Made by a program: the position numbers and the translations under genes. The notes beneath the pieces are model-generated. The model was not told where the DNA came from and ran no database searches. It saw nothing but the letters and a program-made list of their open reading frames with translations. Positions 1 to 9,325 of a stretch of 64,000 bases of DNA are shown here, in pieces. Within the stretch, counting starts at the first letter, position 1. Each line of letters opens with the position of its first letter. This stretch comes from Cheiracanthium punctorium. Taxonomy: Eukaryota > Arthropoda > Arachnida > Araneae > Cheiracanthiidae. The stretch spans positions 1 to 64,000 of the forward strand of contig JAWZYV010012395.1 in assembly GCA_038373885.1 (NCBI GenBank). Reading direction: 5' to 3'.

Positions 1-914
1 TTATTTACTGAAAAGCCTAAGTAGTTGATTTTTGTTTTACACAGTTGAATTTTATGAGGATCCAAAGTTAAGTTAAATTTTGCCAATCTGTCAAAAACTT
101 TCTGAAGAATTATTTTTAAATGTGAAATAGTGTCAGCTGCTATTATGATGTCGTCGAGAAAAAATTGTACGTTAGGGCCTTTTAAATCATTTATACATTT
201 TGATATTAAAGTATGAAAATAGGAAGTGCTATTTTTGCTGCCAAAAAATAATCTGGTTGGCTGAAAATTTCCCAGTTCACAACAAAATGCTAATTTTTCC
301 CTGTCAGATTCTCTAAGTTGAATTTGGAAAAATGCAGACTTTAAATCTAAAACACAATAAAAATTCTTGCCTGAAATGTTATGTAAGATGTCAGAAATTT
401 TTGGAAGGCAAATTTTGAATGATTCAGTTATACAGTTCAGTAATCTATAATCTACCACCATGCGAAATTTTAATTTTTCTTGCTTATTGTTTGGATTAGC
501 TTTCTTCTTGACAAATAAAATTGGAAAATTGTATGAACTACTAGAATTTTCAATGATTCCTGCATCTAATAAATCTGCAATTTCTTTTTGTGCAAAATCT
601 TTGGCTATTTTCGGAATAGGATATGGTTTGGTGGAGATAGAAAAGTTGTGAAGTAATTTAAATTCAGGAACTACAGCATCTGTTGAGCCTAAAGTTTTGT
701 ATGATTTGGAAAAAATTCTAAAATTTTGCATTAACATTTGAAGCATATCTTTTTTATCTGTCTCATTGAGGTGACTTAAGTCAAAATCCTCTTCTGTTAG
801 TTCCTCCTGTCTTAATTTTAAAACTTCAGTTAAATTTAAGTTGTTTATTTGAAAGTGTTGATCCTCTGTATGCTGTATAACTGAATCCTCCTTAAAAATG
901 TGCAAAGTCCCCAT
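1..914 (-). CDS. Gypsy reverse transcriptase, copy 1 (truncated by window edge)
   Basis: Partial copy of the RT reading frame described at 7459-8481; position 1 corresponds to 7568. The ATG at 912-914 follows the protease TGA in the same frame, four codons later. The visible part includes the FLDD catalytic box and the LDLKSAFFQIQL stretch holding the first catalytic aspartate. The C-terminal end lies outside the window. No difference from copies 2 and 3 was noticed in the visible part. Confidence 0.9.
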   Translation of the reverse strand, partial: MGTLHIFKEDSVIQHTEDQHFQINNLNLTEVLKLRQEELTEEDFDLSHLNETDKKDMLQMLMQNFRIFSKSYKTLGSTDAVVPEFKLLHNFSISTKPYPIPKIAKDFAQKEIADLLDAGIIENSSSSYNFPILFVKKKANPNNKQEKLKFRMVVDYRLLNCITESFKICLPKISDILHNISGKNFYCVLDLKSAFFQIQLRESDREKLAFCCELGNFQPTRLFFGSKNSTSYFHTLISKCINDLKGPNVQFFLDDIIIAADTISHLKIILQKVFDRLAKFNLTLDPHKIQLCKTKINYLGFSVN

Positions 915-926
915 TTTAGAGTTCTT

Positions 927-1598
927 TCAAATAATAATTTTGGTATCTAAGGGATTTTCGACTATGGAGTAGATAGAGTTGTCATGCGTCAGTGTGTGCA
1001 AAGAATCTTGCATTATATATTGTAATTTAGAAGAAATAGGATTAAAAATAATTTGTTTTTCTTGCTGAAGTGACTGAGGAATGCTTAATTTAATTATATT
1101 TGTAGAATTAGGTAAAAGTGTTACATTATTTACAGATCTAGCAAAAAGTTTTTGCGAGTTCTTTAATTTTAAGTTGTTATTGAGATTAATAGAAGGGGTA
1201 GAATGTTTAAATTGAAATTCTTGATTGTTCATAATTAATTTCTCATTTGCAGTGTCCATAATAATTTTGTTTCTCTGTAAGAAGTCATAGCCAAGAATTA
1301 TTTTGTAATTAGAGTTCCAGTTGTGCTGAGTCACAAAAAACTGGTTCTGAAACCAAGTGGTGTTAATTTTAAATTTAATGTTTACTGCGGAAAGATATGG
1401 TATGGTAGAGGAGCTTAAAGTATGAATTTTGACTGATCTGGATATGTATTCTATTTTGGTGGTTTCTTTAATTAATTCCAAAGCACTAGGCTGAATGAGG
1501 CTGAGATTTGCACCTGTGTCTAGTAAACTATCAATATTGTTGCTACCAAATTTTAATTGTATGATAGGAAGATGGTTATTTTTATATTTGCACGACAT
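927..1598 (-). CDS. Gypsy aspartic protease, copy 1
   Basis: A 223-residue frame counted from the first ATG. LLDTGANLSL near residue 27 is the DTG catalytic triad of a retropepsin, and IILGYDFL near residue 100 is the second conserved block (ILG-x-DFL). The enzyme would cleave the Gag-Pol polyprotein. The upstream lysine/asparagine-rich linker is out of frame here because the T-run at 1665-1672 has eight T, against nine in copy 3. This copy therefore cannot be reached by the -1 frameshift at 1807-1813. The frame ends at a TGA at 927-929 and RT continues in the same frame. Confidence 0.85.
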   Translation of the reverse strand: MSCKYKNNHLPIIQLKFGSNNIDSLLDTGANLSLIQPSALELIKETTKIEYISRSVKIHTLSSSTIPYLSAVNIKFKINTTWFQNQFFVTQHNWNSNYKIILGYDFLQRNKIIMDTANEKLIMNNQEFQFKHSTPSINLNNNLKLKNSQKLFARSVNNVTLLPNSTNIIKLSIPQSLQQEKQIIFNPISSKLQYIMQDSLHTLTHDNSIYSIVENPLDTKIII

Positions 1599-1758
1599 GA
1601 CAACTAAATCTGTATCCCTTATTGAATTTTTTTGAATTTTTCTGTTTTTTTTTTTGGAGTTACTATTTTTTTTGTCAAATTTTTCTTTTTCTTTTTAGCA
1701 TTTTTGGAAACAGAGACTTTGCTTGTAATCTTATCATGTTTATAAAAATTGTCTGACT

Positions 1759-1813
1759 GGGTTCTTGCTTCTGATGATGTTGAAAAATTGCAAGAACCCC
1801 ATTCTAGTTTAAA
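1759..1813 (-). promoter_or_regulatory. Putative -1 ribosomal frameshift signal, copy 1
   Basis: On the minus strand the heptamer TTTAAAC (1807-1813) is read U UUA AAC in the frame that encodes the arginine/glycine-rich Gag tail. It is followed at once by the TAG stop (1804-1806). A 7-nt spacer (TAGAATG, 1800-1806) then leads into a perfect 10-bp stem, GGGTTCTTGC (1790-1799) with GCAAGAACCC (1759-1768), enclosing a 21-nt loop. Heptamer, spacer and stem match the canonical -1 frameshift layout used between gag and pro/pol. The same element is present at 9326-9380 and 16895-16949. Confidence 0.75.
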
Positions 1814-2867
1814 TTACTTCTTCGATATGGGTGTTGTCTGTTTTGTCTTCTCCTAAAGTTTGATCTAGCATTAAAATTTCCCCCAGAAGTTCTGCTTGAT
1901 CTGTGTGACTGAAAATTGTTTTCGTGATTAAAAAAATTGCCTCTGTGGCTCCTAAATTGTCCTCTTTGTGGACCAAAATACCCCTGCGTGAATTTTGAAA
2001 ATTGAAATTGCCCCTCTGAAACCTTGGATAAAATCTACATTTGATGGTTAAATGTGATTTTCCACAAATTAAGCAAAATATTTGATTATTCCCATTGTGG
2101 GCTGTGTCTTTATGTGCCGTGTATGTGCCGTGCATGTTGTCTGTATGTGCCGTGATGTTATTTATCGTTGTATCTGATGTAAATTTTTCCATCTTTTCTT
2201 TCAATTGTAGCATCTGCTGATTGCTCTCAATCTGACTTTGAATGAGTGCTTGCATTTCCGTGGAAAAAGTGTTATTGGCCTGGTAAGCAGGATCATTTAA
2301 GGCATTCTCAATATTTTTTGCTGTTTCAACAGCATTTTCAAATGATTGTGGATTCAATTTCTTGACCTCTATTTTAATATCGGATCGCAGGGCATCATAA
2401 AATTTTTGTAGTTTAATTTTTTTTGCTAAATTTATTAGATCATTTGTGGAGGCATCATTTATTTCAAGATAGGCATTGGCCTTCTCTTCAATTTTTTCCG
2501 CCAAATCACTAACAGTCTGGCCTGGCAGCTGAGTGATATTGGCAAAATTGCTTAGTTTTGTTTGAAAGGAATCACTTTTCAAAAATTTCTTGATTAGGGC
2601 ATTTTTTAATTGCTGTGCATTGGTGGCCTTGCTGGCAATCGGATCATTAGCTATAAAGCTAAGCGCTTTCTCCTTGCAGTTAAGTTTAATGACTAAGAAA
2701 GTCTTGTTTTCAGGCCATTTTTCTAATGTGGCAACGTCTTCGATTTGTTTAATGAAAAAGTTTATGTTCTCTTCTTCCTTACCAGAAAAGTAAGGCAAGT
2801 TAGTTGCCAAACTGGTGTGAATTATGTTTTTGGCCATTGTACTTGATTGAAAGTAATAAAAATGCAA
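1809..2867 (-). CDS. Gypsy Gag-like capsid/nucleocapsid protein, copy 1
   Basis: A 352-residue frame. The first ATG is at 2867, but the second (2837, MAKNIIHTS) has a better context and is the likelier start. Residues ~40-200 are helical and charged like a Ty3/Gypsy capsid. A single zinc knuckle, CLICGKSHLTIKC near residue 266, has spacing C-x2-C-x3-H-x4-C, one residue shorter than usual. After the following RG-rich stretch the annotated frame loses nucleocapsid character. The frame one base upstream instead encodes a Gly/Arg/Asn/Gln-rich tail ending at the TAG at 1804-1806. A one-base deletion after the knuckle is the likely cause. Copy 1 has Ser where copies 2 and 3 have Pro in DALR(S/P)DIK. 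Confidence 0.8.
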   Translation of the reverse strand: MHFYYFQSSTMAKNIIHTSLATNLPYFSGKEEENINFFIKQIEDVATLEKWPENKTFLVIKLNCKEKALSFIANDPIASKATNAQQLKNALIKKFLKSDSFQTKLSNFANITQLPGQTVSDLAEKIEEKANAYLEINDASTNDLINLAKKIKLQKFYDALRSDIKIEVKKLNPQSFENAVETAKNIENALNDPAYQANNTFSTEMQALIQSQIESNQQMLQLKEKMEKFTSDTTINNITAHTDNMHGTYTAHKDTAHNGNNQIFCLICGKSHLTIKCRFYPRFQRGNFNFQNSRRGILVHKEDNLGATEAIFLITKTIFSHTDQAELLGEILMLDQTLGEDKTDNTHIEEVI

Positions 2868-3078
2868 TGTTGAAAATTATTAAATGTAAAATGTTTAAAT
2901 ACCTAACATGTGTCTAAATGCATCTGTGTAAACATAAATATGATATGAAAATAATAAATTATATACATATACACTGGTAATAACAATAAAAAATATATAA
3001 ATATTCACTATAAAATATACATTCTTCACCGAATTTCAAAATTTTAATATCTTTGATTTTCCTGATTTTATGCAATCT

Positions 3079-3291
3079 CCAGGTGAGTGTACTAAGACTT
3101 ATTTGTATTTATTTTATTTCATTTTTATATTTTAATATTTTATTTTATTTTTTTTTTTTTTTTAATATTAAGCCTAGAATAACCCGGTAGTTTAAAACAC
3201 TCTCACGGCACCATTTTTATGGGCGCCTGGGTATTAAAAATCTGAATTGTGAGAGAGATAAGAATAACTTATTTTACTTACACTCACCTGG
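3079..3291 (-). promoter_or_regulatory. 13-bp inverted repeat enclosing the primer-binding site, with splice-donor-like arm
   Basis: CCAGGTGAGTGTA at 3079-3091 and its exact reverse complement at 3279-3291 flank the primer-binding site at 3198-3213. In the RNA they could form a stem closing the leader around it. The arm met first on the minus strand (3291 downward) also matches a strong 5' splice site, CAG|GTGAGT. Copy 2 carries the same pair at 10646-10658 and 10847-10859. Confidence 0.5.
3198..3213 (-). other. Candidate tRNA primer-binding site
   Basis: On the minus strand TGGTGCCGTGAGAGTG lies six bases downstream of the probable LTR end. The leading TGG pairs with the CCA end of a tRNA, as in retroelement primer-binding sites. 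Copies lie at 10766-10781 and, with one substitution, at 18336-18351. I did not assign the tRNA. Confidence 0.55.
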
Positions 3292-4197
3292 TAGGGAATA
3301 AAGACTCAGAACCCATATTGTGATAAAAGCTGAAAGGCAACATTTTCTTAAAATTGACTAACTCAAATAAGGTAATTCAAATTCTGAGTTCTGTTTTTAT
3401 TGACAATTAAAAATGACATAGAATTTAGAATGTTTTCTTGACTATATATTTTGACATGCTAAACGTTAGATCTCTGAATAGTGAATACTAAAATAAAATA
3501 GTGAATCAAATAATACTAAGATCAAAAGTAGCAATTCATTTTCAATTCAGATATGAGATCTCTGACTACCAAACATTTAAAAAAAAACATAGTTCAAACA
3601 GTACTGCAATTAAAAAATACCAAATTCAAAAACAAATAAATGAGATGTAATTATCACACATTGAGATAATATGCCAATTAAATAGATTCACTTTACACTG
3701 CCCAGAAACCTATTATTAAAAATTAAAATTTTAGTTGGCTAAAAATGAAATACTTTAATGGGCATATAATCGACACAGATATCACACTGATGTCATTTTG
3801 AAAAATGAAAATTTTGCCAGTATACTTCAAATGGAAAACTCTGAAGTATTTAAGAGTGGCATATTAATTTTGTGAAGATATGAAAAATGAAATTAATCAA
3901 TTATGAAATTTAATAAATTGAAGAAACTTTTCCTTAAATTCAATATTTACCACAAGACAGTAGTACAGATACCAGTCCTTATTGTAGATAATTAAAATGC
4001 AGGTGATGATAGTTCGTATTGCAGATGATCAACACAAAGTTCTAGGTTTTGGCAGTTCTTTCTAAAGTCCTTCCAAAGTTTTATTTAAACCTGGCAGATT
4101 CAGCAACACAAATTTTGATGATCTCGATGAATCACACCATCATGGAAGAATGTAAAGCACTTTAGTTGATTTGTTGTAAGTCACACACATATGATTC

Positions 4198-4215
4198 AAG
4201 ATGGCCGCCCACGTG
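4198..4215 (-). promoter_or_regulatory. YY1-like motif adjoining an E-box in the putative LTR
   Basis: Plus-strand AAGATGGCCGCC at 4198-4209 overlaps by one base CACGTG at 4210-4215's left neighbour; on the minus strand this reads CACGTG, then GGCGGCCATCTT. It resembles a YY1 core site next to an E-box and could be an LTR promoter element. All three copies keep it. Function is inferred from motif shape only. Confidence 0.3.
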
Positions 4216-5622
4216 ACGCTTCGGCGATACAAAAACCTCGTGGGTGAGTCAAAATCAAAATGTTGCAAACTTTCACTTATTCATTGTCACAAGAATTTAA
4301 AAGGGAATTAGAGTTGAACCTTTTTTTTTTACCGTCTCTCGGCACTAAAGATTATTGTAGAAATCAAGTTCTGCTTCACAGTATAAAGATGATTCACCGA
4401 AGAAAAAAAGTTTACATGACTTTACAAATTACTAACATGGCTACGATTTATATCTTTTTGAAAATTTCCGACGACAGTACTCATCTTCGGCACAGCGAAA
4501 AACGAATTAATTACAATCTTGAGGTAGAGAGAATTATCTCCAAAAATTAACTTTGCTTGGGGCTCTCCCAGTCCGCAAAAATGGCTGGAAGCCTCGCGGA
4601 ATTCTACTGGGAAGCCCCCTTCGCCAACGAAACGTCGTATCTACATCGTGATTTATGTCCAAGTGAGTCAGCGACCTTCTAACGAACTTCTTTTTTGAAA
4701 GCTGTTGCCACACACACTCGTGGGGAAATTCTCATCTTTTTTTTCTCTCGGAGTCATTCCTTTCGACCTCTGTTGATCGGAGATACGGAAAACCAGTTTC
4801 TCCTATGACGTAGCGTTTCCCATACTGGGGAAGTTCGCAAGGCGAGATTGATGACGGTTAAATATATCTCTTACCGTGAGTGGCAAAGAGTTGTATTGTT
4901 TACATACACATGTATGTTGTTGACATCTGCTAAGAGTGTTACATTTTTATGTAACATCCTTCCCCTCCAACGAGAGAAAAGGCGTGCCTGGGATAAATTT
5001 ACACAATATGCAATGTACACTATATATATATGAATTTGTTGTATGAAAATAAATGCAAAGTAGAAAAAGAAATTTTATATATATATATACAAATGCAGTG
5101 AATTGAAACCTAATATTTGCAAATAACATACCCCTCAAAAAAAAATATGTACAATTGACCCAAGTATTCACATCAAATTCTTTCACATACACATCAATAC
5201 GTGACTCTTGTGGCAATTTTTTCCTTGCTATATCAGTATTTTCATGTATCAATGAGAGAAAAATAGTTTGATTTGGTTATGAGAAATGAAAAAGTACCAA
5301 GATGTCAAATTTTTCCTGACAGCCTATGAACATACGGAACAACTTGATTTAATTCTTCTTATTATTTGTTTTCTTATTTTAAAGAGCATGGCCATGAAAT
5401 GTAAGAAAAAATTATTTTTATGTCTTCACCAGACCGCTCTGAAGAATCCCAGCTATAGGACCAGCCTTACATAAATTGGATTGCAGTGAATTGAAGTGAT
5501 CAATTTCAGATCATTGACGCCCCAGAGAGCCCTGGTGAACCATAAATAGAGGAAAAAGAAAATTCTTTTTACAATTTAATTTTTAATTGTGTGTGTTCTG
5601 ATATTCAGAAAAGAGCTGTCCA

Positions 5623-7419
5623 CTAAAATGAAGTTGTTTCATTTTGGAAGTTAGGGTTGAGAGGTTTTTGCACAAATATTTTACTGACATGGACTTTCCT
5701 CTCTCTTGGTGTTCCATTTTCAACTTTTTGAATTATTAAATTATCATTTCTTGGAATCTTTTTAACTTCCCAAGGTCCATTGTATTTCTTTTGAAGAGCA
5801 CCTGGTGCTATAAATTCCTCTAAAAATACTTTGTCACCCAATTTGACATCTGGCTTTTTCCTTCCTCTTACATATTTACTATGAACTTTCAAATAATTTT
5901 CTTCATTAATTTTGACATTTTGCTGTATCTCTTTAGCTATTAGTTTTACAGTTTCTACATATTTATTAAATTCAAAGGTATATTTTGGTTCATTAAAAGC
6001 ATCTATAGGCAGGTTGAGTTTGCGTCCAAAGAATATTTCAGCTGGAGAGTATTGTGTAACAGCATGTGTGGTGTTGTTGTAGTGAAGTTTAAAGAATAAT
6101 AGACTGGTTGTCCAGTCACAAATTCTCTCTGAAATGGCTGCAACACTCATTTTTAAAGATTTATGGGCGCGTTCAATTAATCCATTGCTACGTGGGTGAT
6201 ATATTGAAGACTTTCTATGTTCAATTTTTGCTTCTTTCATAAAATTTTCAAATTCGTTTGAGCAAAAGTTTGAGCCATTATCTGTAAGTAATATCTTCGG
6301 GATACCAAACCTTGAGAAATATTCCTGTAGATGTTTAATTATTATATTAGAAGTAAAATTTGAAATGGGAATTAATTCAAGAAAACGAGAATAATGGTCA
6401 GAAATGCTTAATATGTAAAATTTTCCATCAATGGATCTCGGTAATTTTCCTACAATATCTATTGCTATCATTTCTCCTGGAGCTAGATGAGTTTTAGAAA
6501 CAAACTCTGAAATGGTGTTCTTTGACTTTGGTTTATTTTCAAGACATTTTGCACAGTTTTCACAATAATTTTTTGTGTCAGCAAACATGCCCTTCCAAAA
6601 AAAAGTTTGGCTCAGCAGTTCATAAGTCCTTGCAGTGCCAAAGTGAGGAGCATGAGCTGATTCTAAGCAGGTCTTGATTAAAACTCTTGGAATTACAATT
6701 TTATTTTTTATTGACTTATCTTTTTTATGTTTATTTTTTGGTTTTAGCTTAATCATTAGTAGTTGCGAATGAGAATCTATGAAATATTGCTGTTTAATTT
6801 TTTTATTATTTTCTTTAATGTCCTGAATTATTTTAGTAATTTTCTCATCTTTAAGTTGTTCTTTTAGAATGGTTTCCTTTGATAGATCAGTTTTGTTTTC
6901 AAAAATGTTTACATTATTTACGTTTAAATTTTCACTTAAAACTCTTGAAAGAAAGTCAGCTGGATTCTTAAATCCAGGTATATGTTGAATGTTGTAATCA
7001 AATTGTTGTAAGTATAATAGCCATCTGGCCACCACTTCAGGTTGTTTCTCTAAATTGAGGTGAAAAGTTAAAGGTTTGGCATCCGTCAGTATTGTAAATT
7101 TTCTCCCAAATAATTGTTCATGAAAATGCTTGCAAGATAAATAAATTGCAAAGAGCTCTCGCCTTAAAGAAGGATACCTTGACTCTGACTCTGAAAGTTG
7201 TATGGAAAAAAATTCAACAGGAAAAAAATGTCCATCATCTTTTTGCATAAGAATTCCACAAACGGCAATTTTTGAGGCGTCGCACACTAAATAACAGTCC
7301 CTATTTTCATCAAATTTTTTTATAGTGGGTTTACTCAAAATGATTTTTTGTATTTTATCAAAGGCCTCCTGACACTGTTCAGTCCAGACAAACGGAACGT
7401 TCTTTCTAGTTAAGTTCAC
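5623..7419 (-). CDS. Gypsy RNase H and integrase region of Pol, copy 2
   Basis: A 598-residue frame. The RNase H domain comes first: YLVCDAS, an RREL block supplying the Glu, and ILTDAKPL. Next is an integrase zinc-binding region (HAPH ... CENCAKC), then the DDE core with Asp in IAIDIVGKL, Asp in LLTDNGSNF and Glu in NGLIERAHKS. A C-terminal KYNGPWEV block resembles the GPY/F module of Gypsy integrases. The frame is continuous with RT across a TGA at 7459-7461. Its first in-frame alternative start codon (GTG, 7419) is unlikely to be used, so the product depends on read-through or is lost. The block is the same in copy 3. Confidence 0.93.
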   Translation of the reverse strand: MNLTRKNVPFVWTEQCQEAFDKIQKIILSKPTIKKFDENRDCYLVCDASKIAVCGILMQKDDGHFFPVEFFSIQLSESESRYPSLRRELFAIYLSCKHFHEQLFGRKFTILTDAKPLTFHLNLEKQPEVVARWLLYLQQFDYNIQHIPGFKNPADFLSRVLSENLNVNNVNIFENKTDLSKETILKEQLKDEKITKIIQDIKENNKKIKQQYFIDSHSQLLMIKLKPKNKHKKDKSIKNKIVIPRVLIKTCLESAHAPHFGTARTYELLSQTFFWKGMFADTKNYCENCAKCLENKPKSKNTISEFVSKTHLAPGEMIAIDIVGKLPRSIDGKFYILSISDHYSRFLELIPISNFTSNIIIKHLQEYFSRFGIPKILLTDNGSNFCSNEFENFMKEAKIEHRKSSIYHPRSNGLIERAHKSLKMSVAAISERICDWTTSLLFFKLHYNNTTHAVTQYSPAEIFFGRKLNLPIDAFNEPKYTFEFNKYVETVKLIAKEIQQNVKINEENYLKVHSKYVRGRKKPDVKLGDKVFLEEFIAPGALQKKYNGPWEVKKIPRNDNLIIQKVENGTPRERKVHVSKIFVQKPLNPNFQNETTSF

Positions 7420-7458
7420 GAGAGGTTCGACTATCTCTGCATAATTGAAAATTAAATG

Positions 7459-8481
7459 TCAAAAATAGTTCAGCATTCCTAGAAAGGTCTGTGTCTGCTT
7501 CAAATTTTTGGGAATTGGAAATTTATTGACTTTATTGATATTATCCTCAGAGGGTGAAAAGCCATCTTTATTTACTGAAAAGCCTAAGTAGTTGATTTTT
7601 GTTTTACACAGTTGAATTTTATGAGGATCCAAAGTTAAGTTAAATTTTGCCAATCTGTCAAAAACTTTCTGAAGAATTATTTTTAAATGTGAAATAGTGT
7701 CAGCTGCTATTATGATGTCGTCGAGAAAAAATTGTACGTTAGGGCCTTTTAAATCATTTATACATTTTGATATTAAAGTATGAAAATAGGAAGTGCTATT
7801 TTTGCTGCCAAAAAATAATCTGGTTGGCTGAAAATTTCCCAGTTCACAACAAAATGCTAATTTTTCCCTGTCAGATTCTCTAAGTTGAATTTGGAAAAAT
7901 GCAGACTTTAAATCTAAAACACAATAAAAATTCTTGCCTGAAATGTTATGTAAGATGTCAGAAATTTTTGGAAGGCAAATTTTGAATGATTCAGTTATAC
8001 AGTTCAGTAATCTATAATCTACCACCATGCGAAATTTTAATTTTTCTTGCTTATTGTTTGGATTAGCTTTCTTCTTGACAAATAAAATTGGAAAATTGTA
8101 TGAACTACTAGAATTTTCAATGATTCCTGCATCTAATAAATCTGCAATTTCTTTTTGTGCAAAATCTTTGGCTATTTTCGGAATAGGATATGGTTTGGTG
8201 GAGATAGAAAAGTTGTGAAGTAATTTAAATTCAGGAACTACAGCATCTGTTGAGCCTAAAGTTTTGTATGATTTGGAAAAAATTCTAAAATTTTGCATTA
8301 ACATTTGAAGCATATCTTTTTTATCTGTCTCATTGAGGTGACTTAAGTCAAAATCCTCTTCTGTTAGTTCCTCCTGTCTTAATTTTAAAACTTCAGTTAA
8401 ATTTAAGTTGTTTATTTGAAAGTGTTGATCCTCTGTATGCTGTATAACTGAATCCTCCTTAAAAATGTGCAAAGTCCCCAT
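7459..8481 (-). CDS. Gypsy reverse transcriptase, copy 2
   Basis: A 340-residue frame starting MGTLHIFKED. RT palm motifs are present: DLKSAFFQIQL (first Asp), LAFCCELG, and FFLDDIIIAAD (FLDD, the form of YxDD usual in Gypsy elements). It ends LGMLNYF followed by TGA at 7459-7461, exactly where the Ty3/Gypsy RT-RNase H connection (FLG..NYYR/K.F) continues with a basic residue. Reading goes on in the same frame into RNase H. The stop therefore looks like a point nonsense mutation inside Pol. The upstream protease is in the same frame, separated by another TGA. Confidence 0.93.
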   Translation of the reverse strand: MGTLHIFKEDSVIQHTEDQHFQINNLNLTEVLKLRQEELTEEDFDLSHLNETDKKDMLQMLMQNFRIFSKSYKTLGSTDAVVPEFKLLHNFSISTKPYPIPKIAKDFAQKEIADLLDAGIIENSSSSYNFPILFVKKKANPNNKQEKLKFRMVVDYRLLNCITESFKICLPKISDILHNISGKNFYCVLDLKSAFFQIQLRESDREKLAFCCELGNFQPTRLFFGSKNSTSYFHTLISKCINDLKGPNVQFFLDDIIIAADTISHLKIILQKVFDRLAKFNLTLDPHKIQLCKTKINYLGFSVNKDGFSPSEDNINKVNKFPIPKNLKQTQTFLGMLNYF

Positions 8482-8493
8482 TTTAGAGTTCTT

Positions 8494-9165
8494 TCAAATA
8501 ATAATTTTGGTATCTAAGGGATTTTCGACTATGGAGTAGATAGAGTTGTCATGCGTCAGTGTGTGCAAAGAATCTTGCATTATATATTGTAATTTAGAAG
8601 AAATAGGATTAAAAATAATTTGTTTTTCTTGCTGAAGTGACTGAGGAATGCTTAATTTAATTATATTTGTAGAATTAGGTAAAAGTGTTACATTATTTAC
8701 AGATCTAGCAAAAAGTTTTTGCGAGTTCTTTAATTTTAAGTTGTTATTGAGATTAATAGAAGGGGTAGAATGTTTAAATTGAAATTCTTGATTGTTCATA
8801 ATTAATTTCTCATTTGCAGTGTCCATAATAATTTTGTTTCTCTGTAAGAAGTCATAGCCAAGAATTATTTTGTAATTAGAGTTCCAGTTGTGCTGAGTCA
8901 CAAAAAACTGGTTCTGAAACCAAGTGGTGTTAATTTTAAATTTAATGTTTACTGCGGAAAGATATGGTATGGTAGAGGAGCTTAAAGTATGAATTTTGAC
9001 TGATCTGGATATGTATTCTATTTTGGTGGTTTCTTTAATTAATTCCAAAGCACTAGGCTGAATGAGGCTGAGATTTGCACCTGTGTCTAGTAAACTATCA
9101 ATATTGTTGCTACCAAATTTTAATTGTATGATAGGAAGATGGTTATTTTTATATTTGCACGACAT
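8494..9165 (-). CDS. Gypsy aspartic protease, copy 2
   Basis: Same 223-residue protease as copy 1, with the DTG and ILGYDFL blocks intact. The T-run at 9233-9240 again has eight T, so the linker leading in from the frameshift site is out of frame. The TGA at the end (8494-8496) is followed in the same frame by AAG AAC TCT AAA and the RT ATG. Confidence 0.88.
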   Translation of the reverse strand: MSCKYKNNHLPIIQLKFGSNNIDSLLDTGANLSLIQPSALELIKETTKIEYISRSVKIHTLSSSTIPYLSAVNIKFKINTTWFQNQFFVTQHNWNSNYKIILGYDFLQRNKIIMDTANEKLIMNNQEFQFKHSTPSINLNNNLKLKNSQKLFARSVNNVTLLPNSTNIIKLSIPQSLQQEKQIIFNPISSKLQYIMQDSLHTLTHDNSIYSIVENPLDTKIII

Positions 9166-9325
9166 GACAACTAAATCTGTATCCCTTATTGAATTTTTTT
9201 GAATTTTTCTGTTTTTTTTTTTGGAGTTACTATTTTTTTTGTCAAATTTTTCTTTTTCTTTTTAGCATTTTTGGAAACAGAGACTTTGCTTGTAATCTTA
9301 TCATGTTTATAAAAATTGTCTGACT

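Larger units (their letters stand above)
2868..5622 (-). repeat. LTR-bearing non-coding block between Gypsy units 1 and 2
   Basis: No credible gene lies in this 2.75 kb AT-rich block between integrase of unit 2 and gag of unit 1. It should contain one shared LTR. The 3' LTR edge is probably near 3219, where the minus strand reads ...GGCGCCCA just before the primer-binding site. A purine run at 4742-4757 followed by TGAGAATT is a possible polypurine tract and 5' LTR edge, giving an LTR of about 1.5 kb. That edge is tentative. A minus-strand AATAAA at 3396-3401 suits an LTR polyadenylation signal. A T-run after 3140 differs in length and pattern between copies. Confidence 0.6.

Noticed and set aside
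460..651. Plus-strand frames opposite RT and gag (460-651, 2590-2793 and their copies)
   Set aside because: Antisense shadows of coding sequence with no independent protein features.
4260..5474. Small open frames in the Gypsy non-coding block (for example 4260-4550 plus, 4947-5252 minus), considered as an env-like gene
   Set aside because: AT-rich, short, in both orientations, with no signal peptide, furin-like site or membrane-anchor pattern that I could trust; they repeat only because the whole block repeats.
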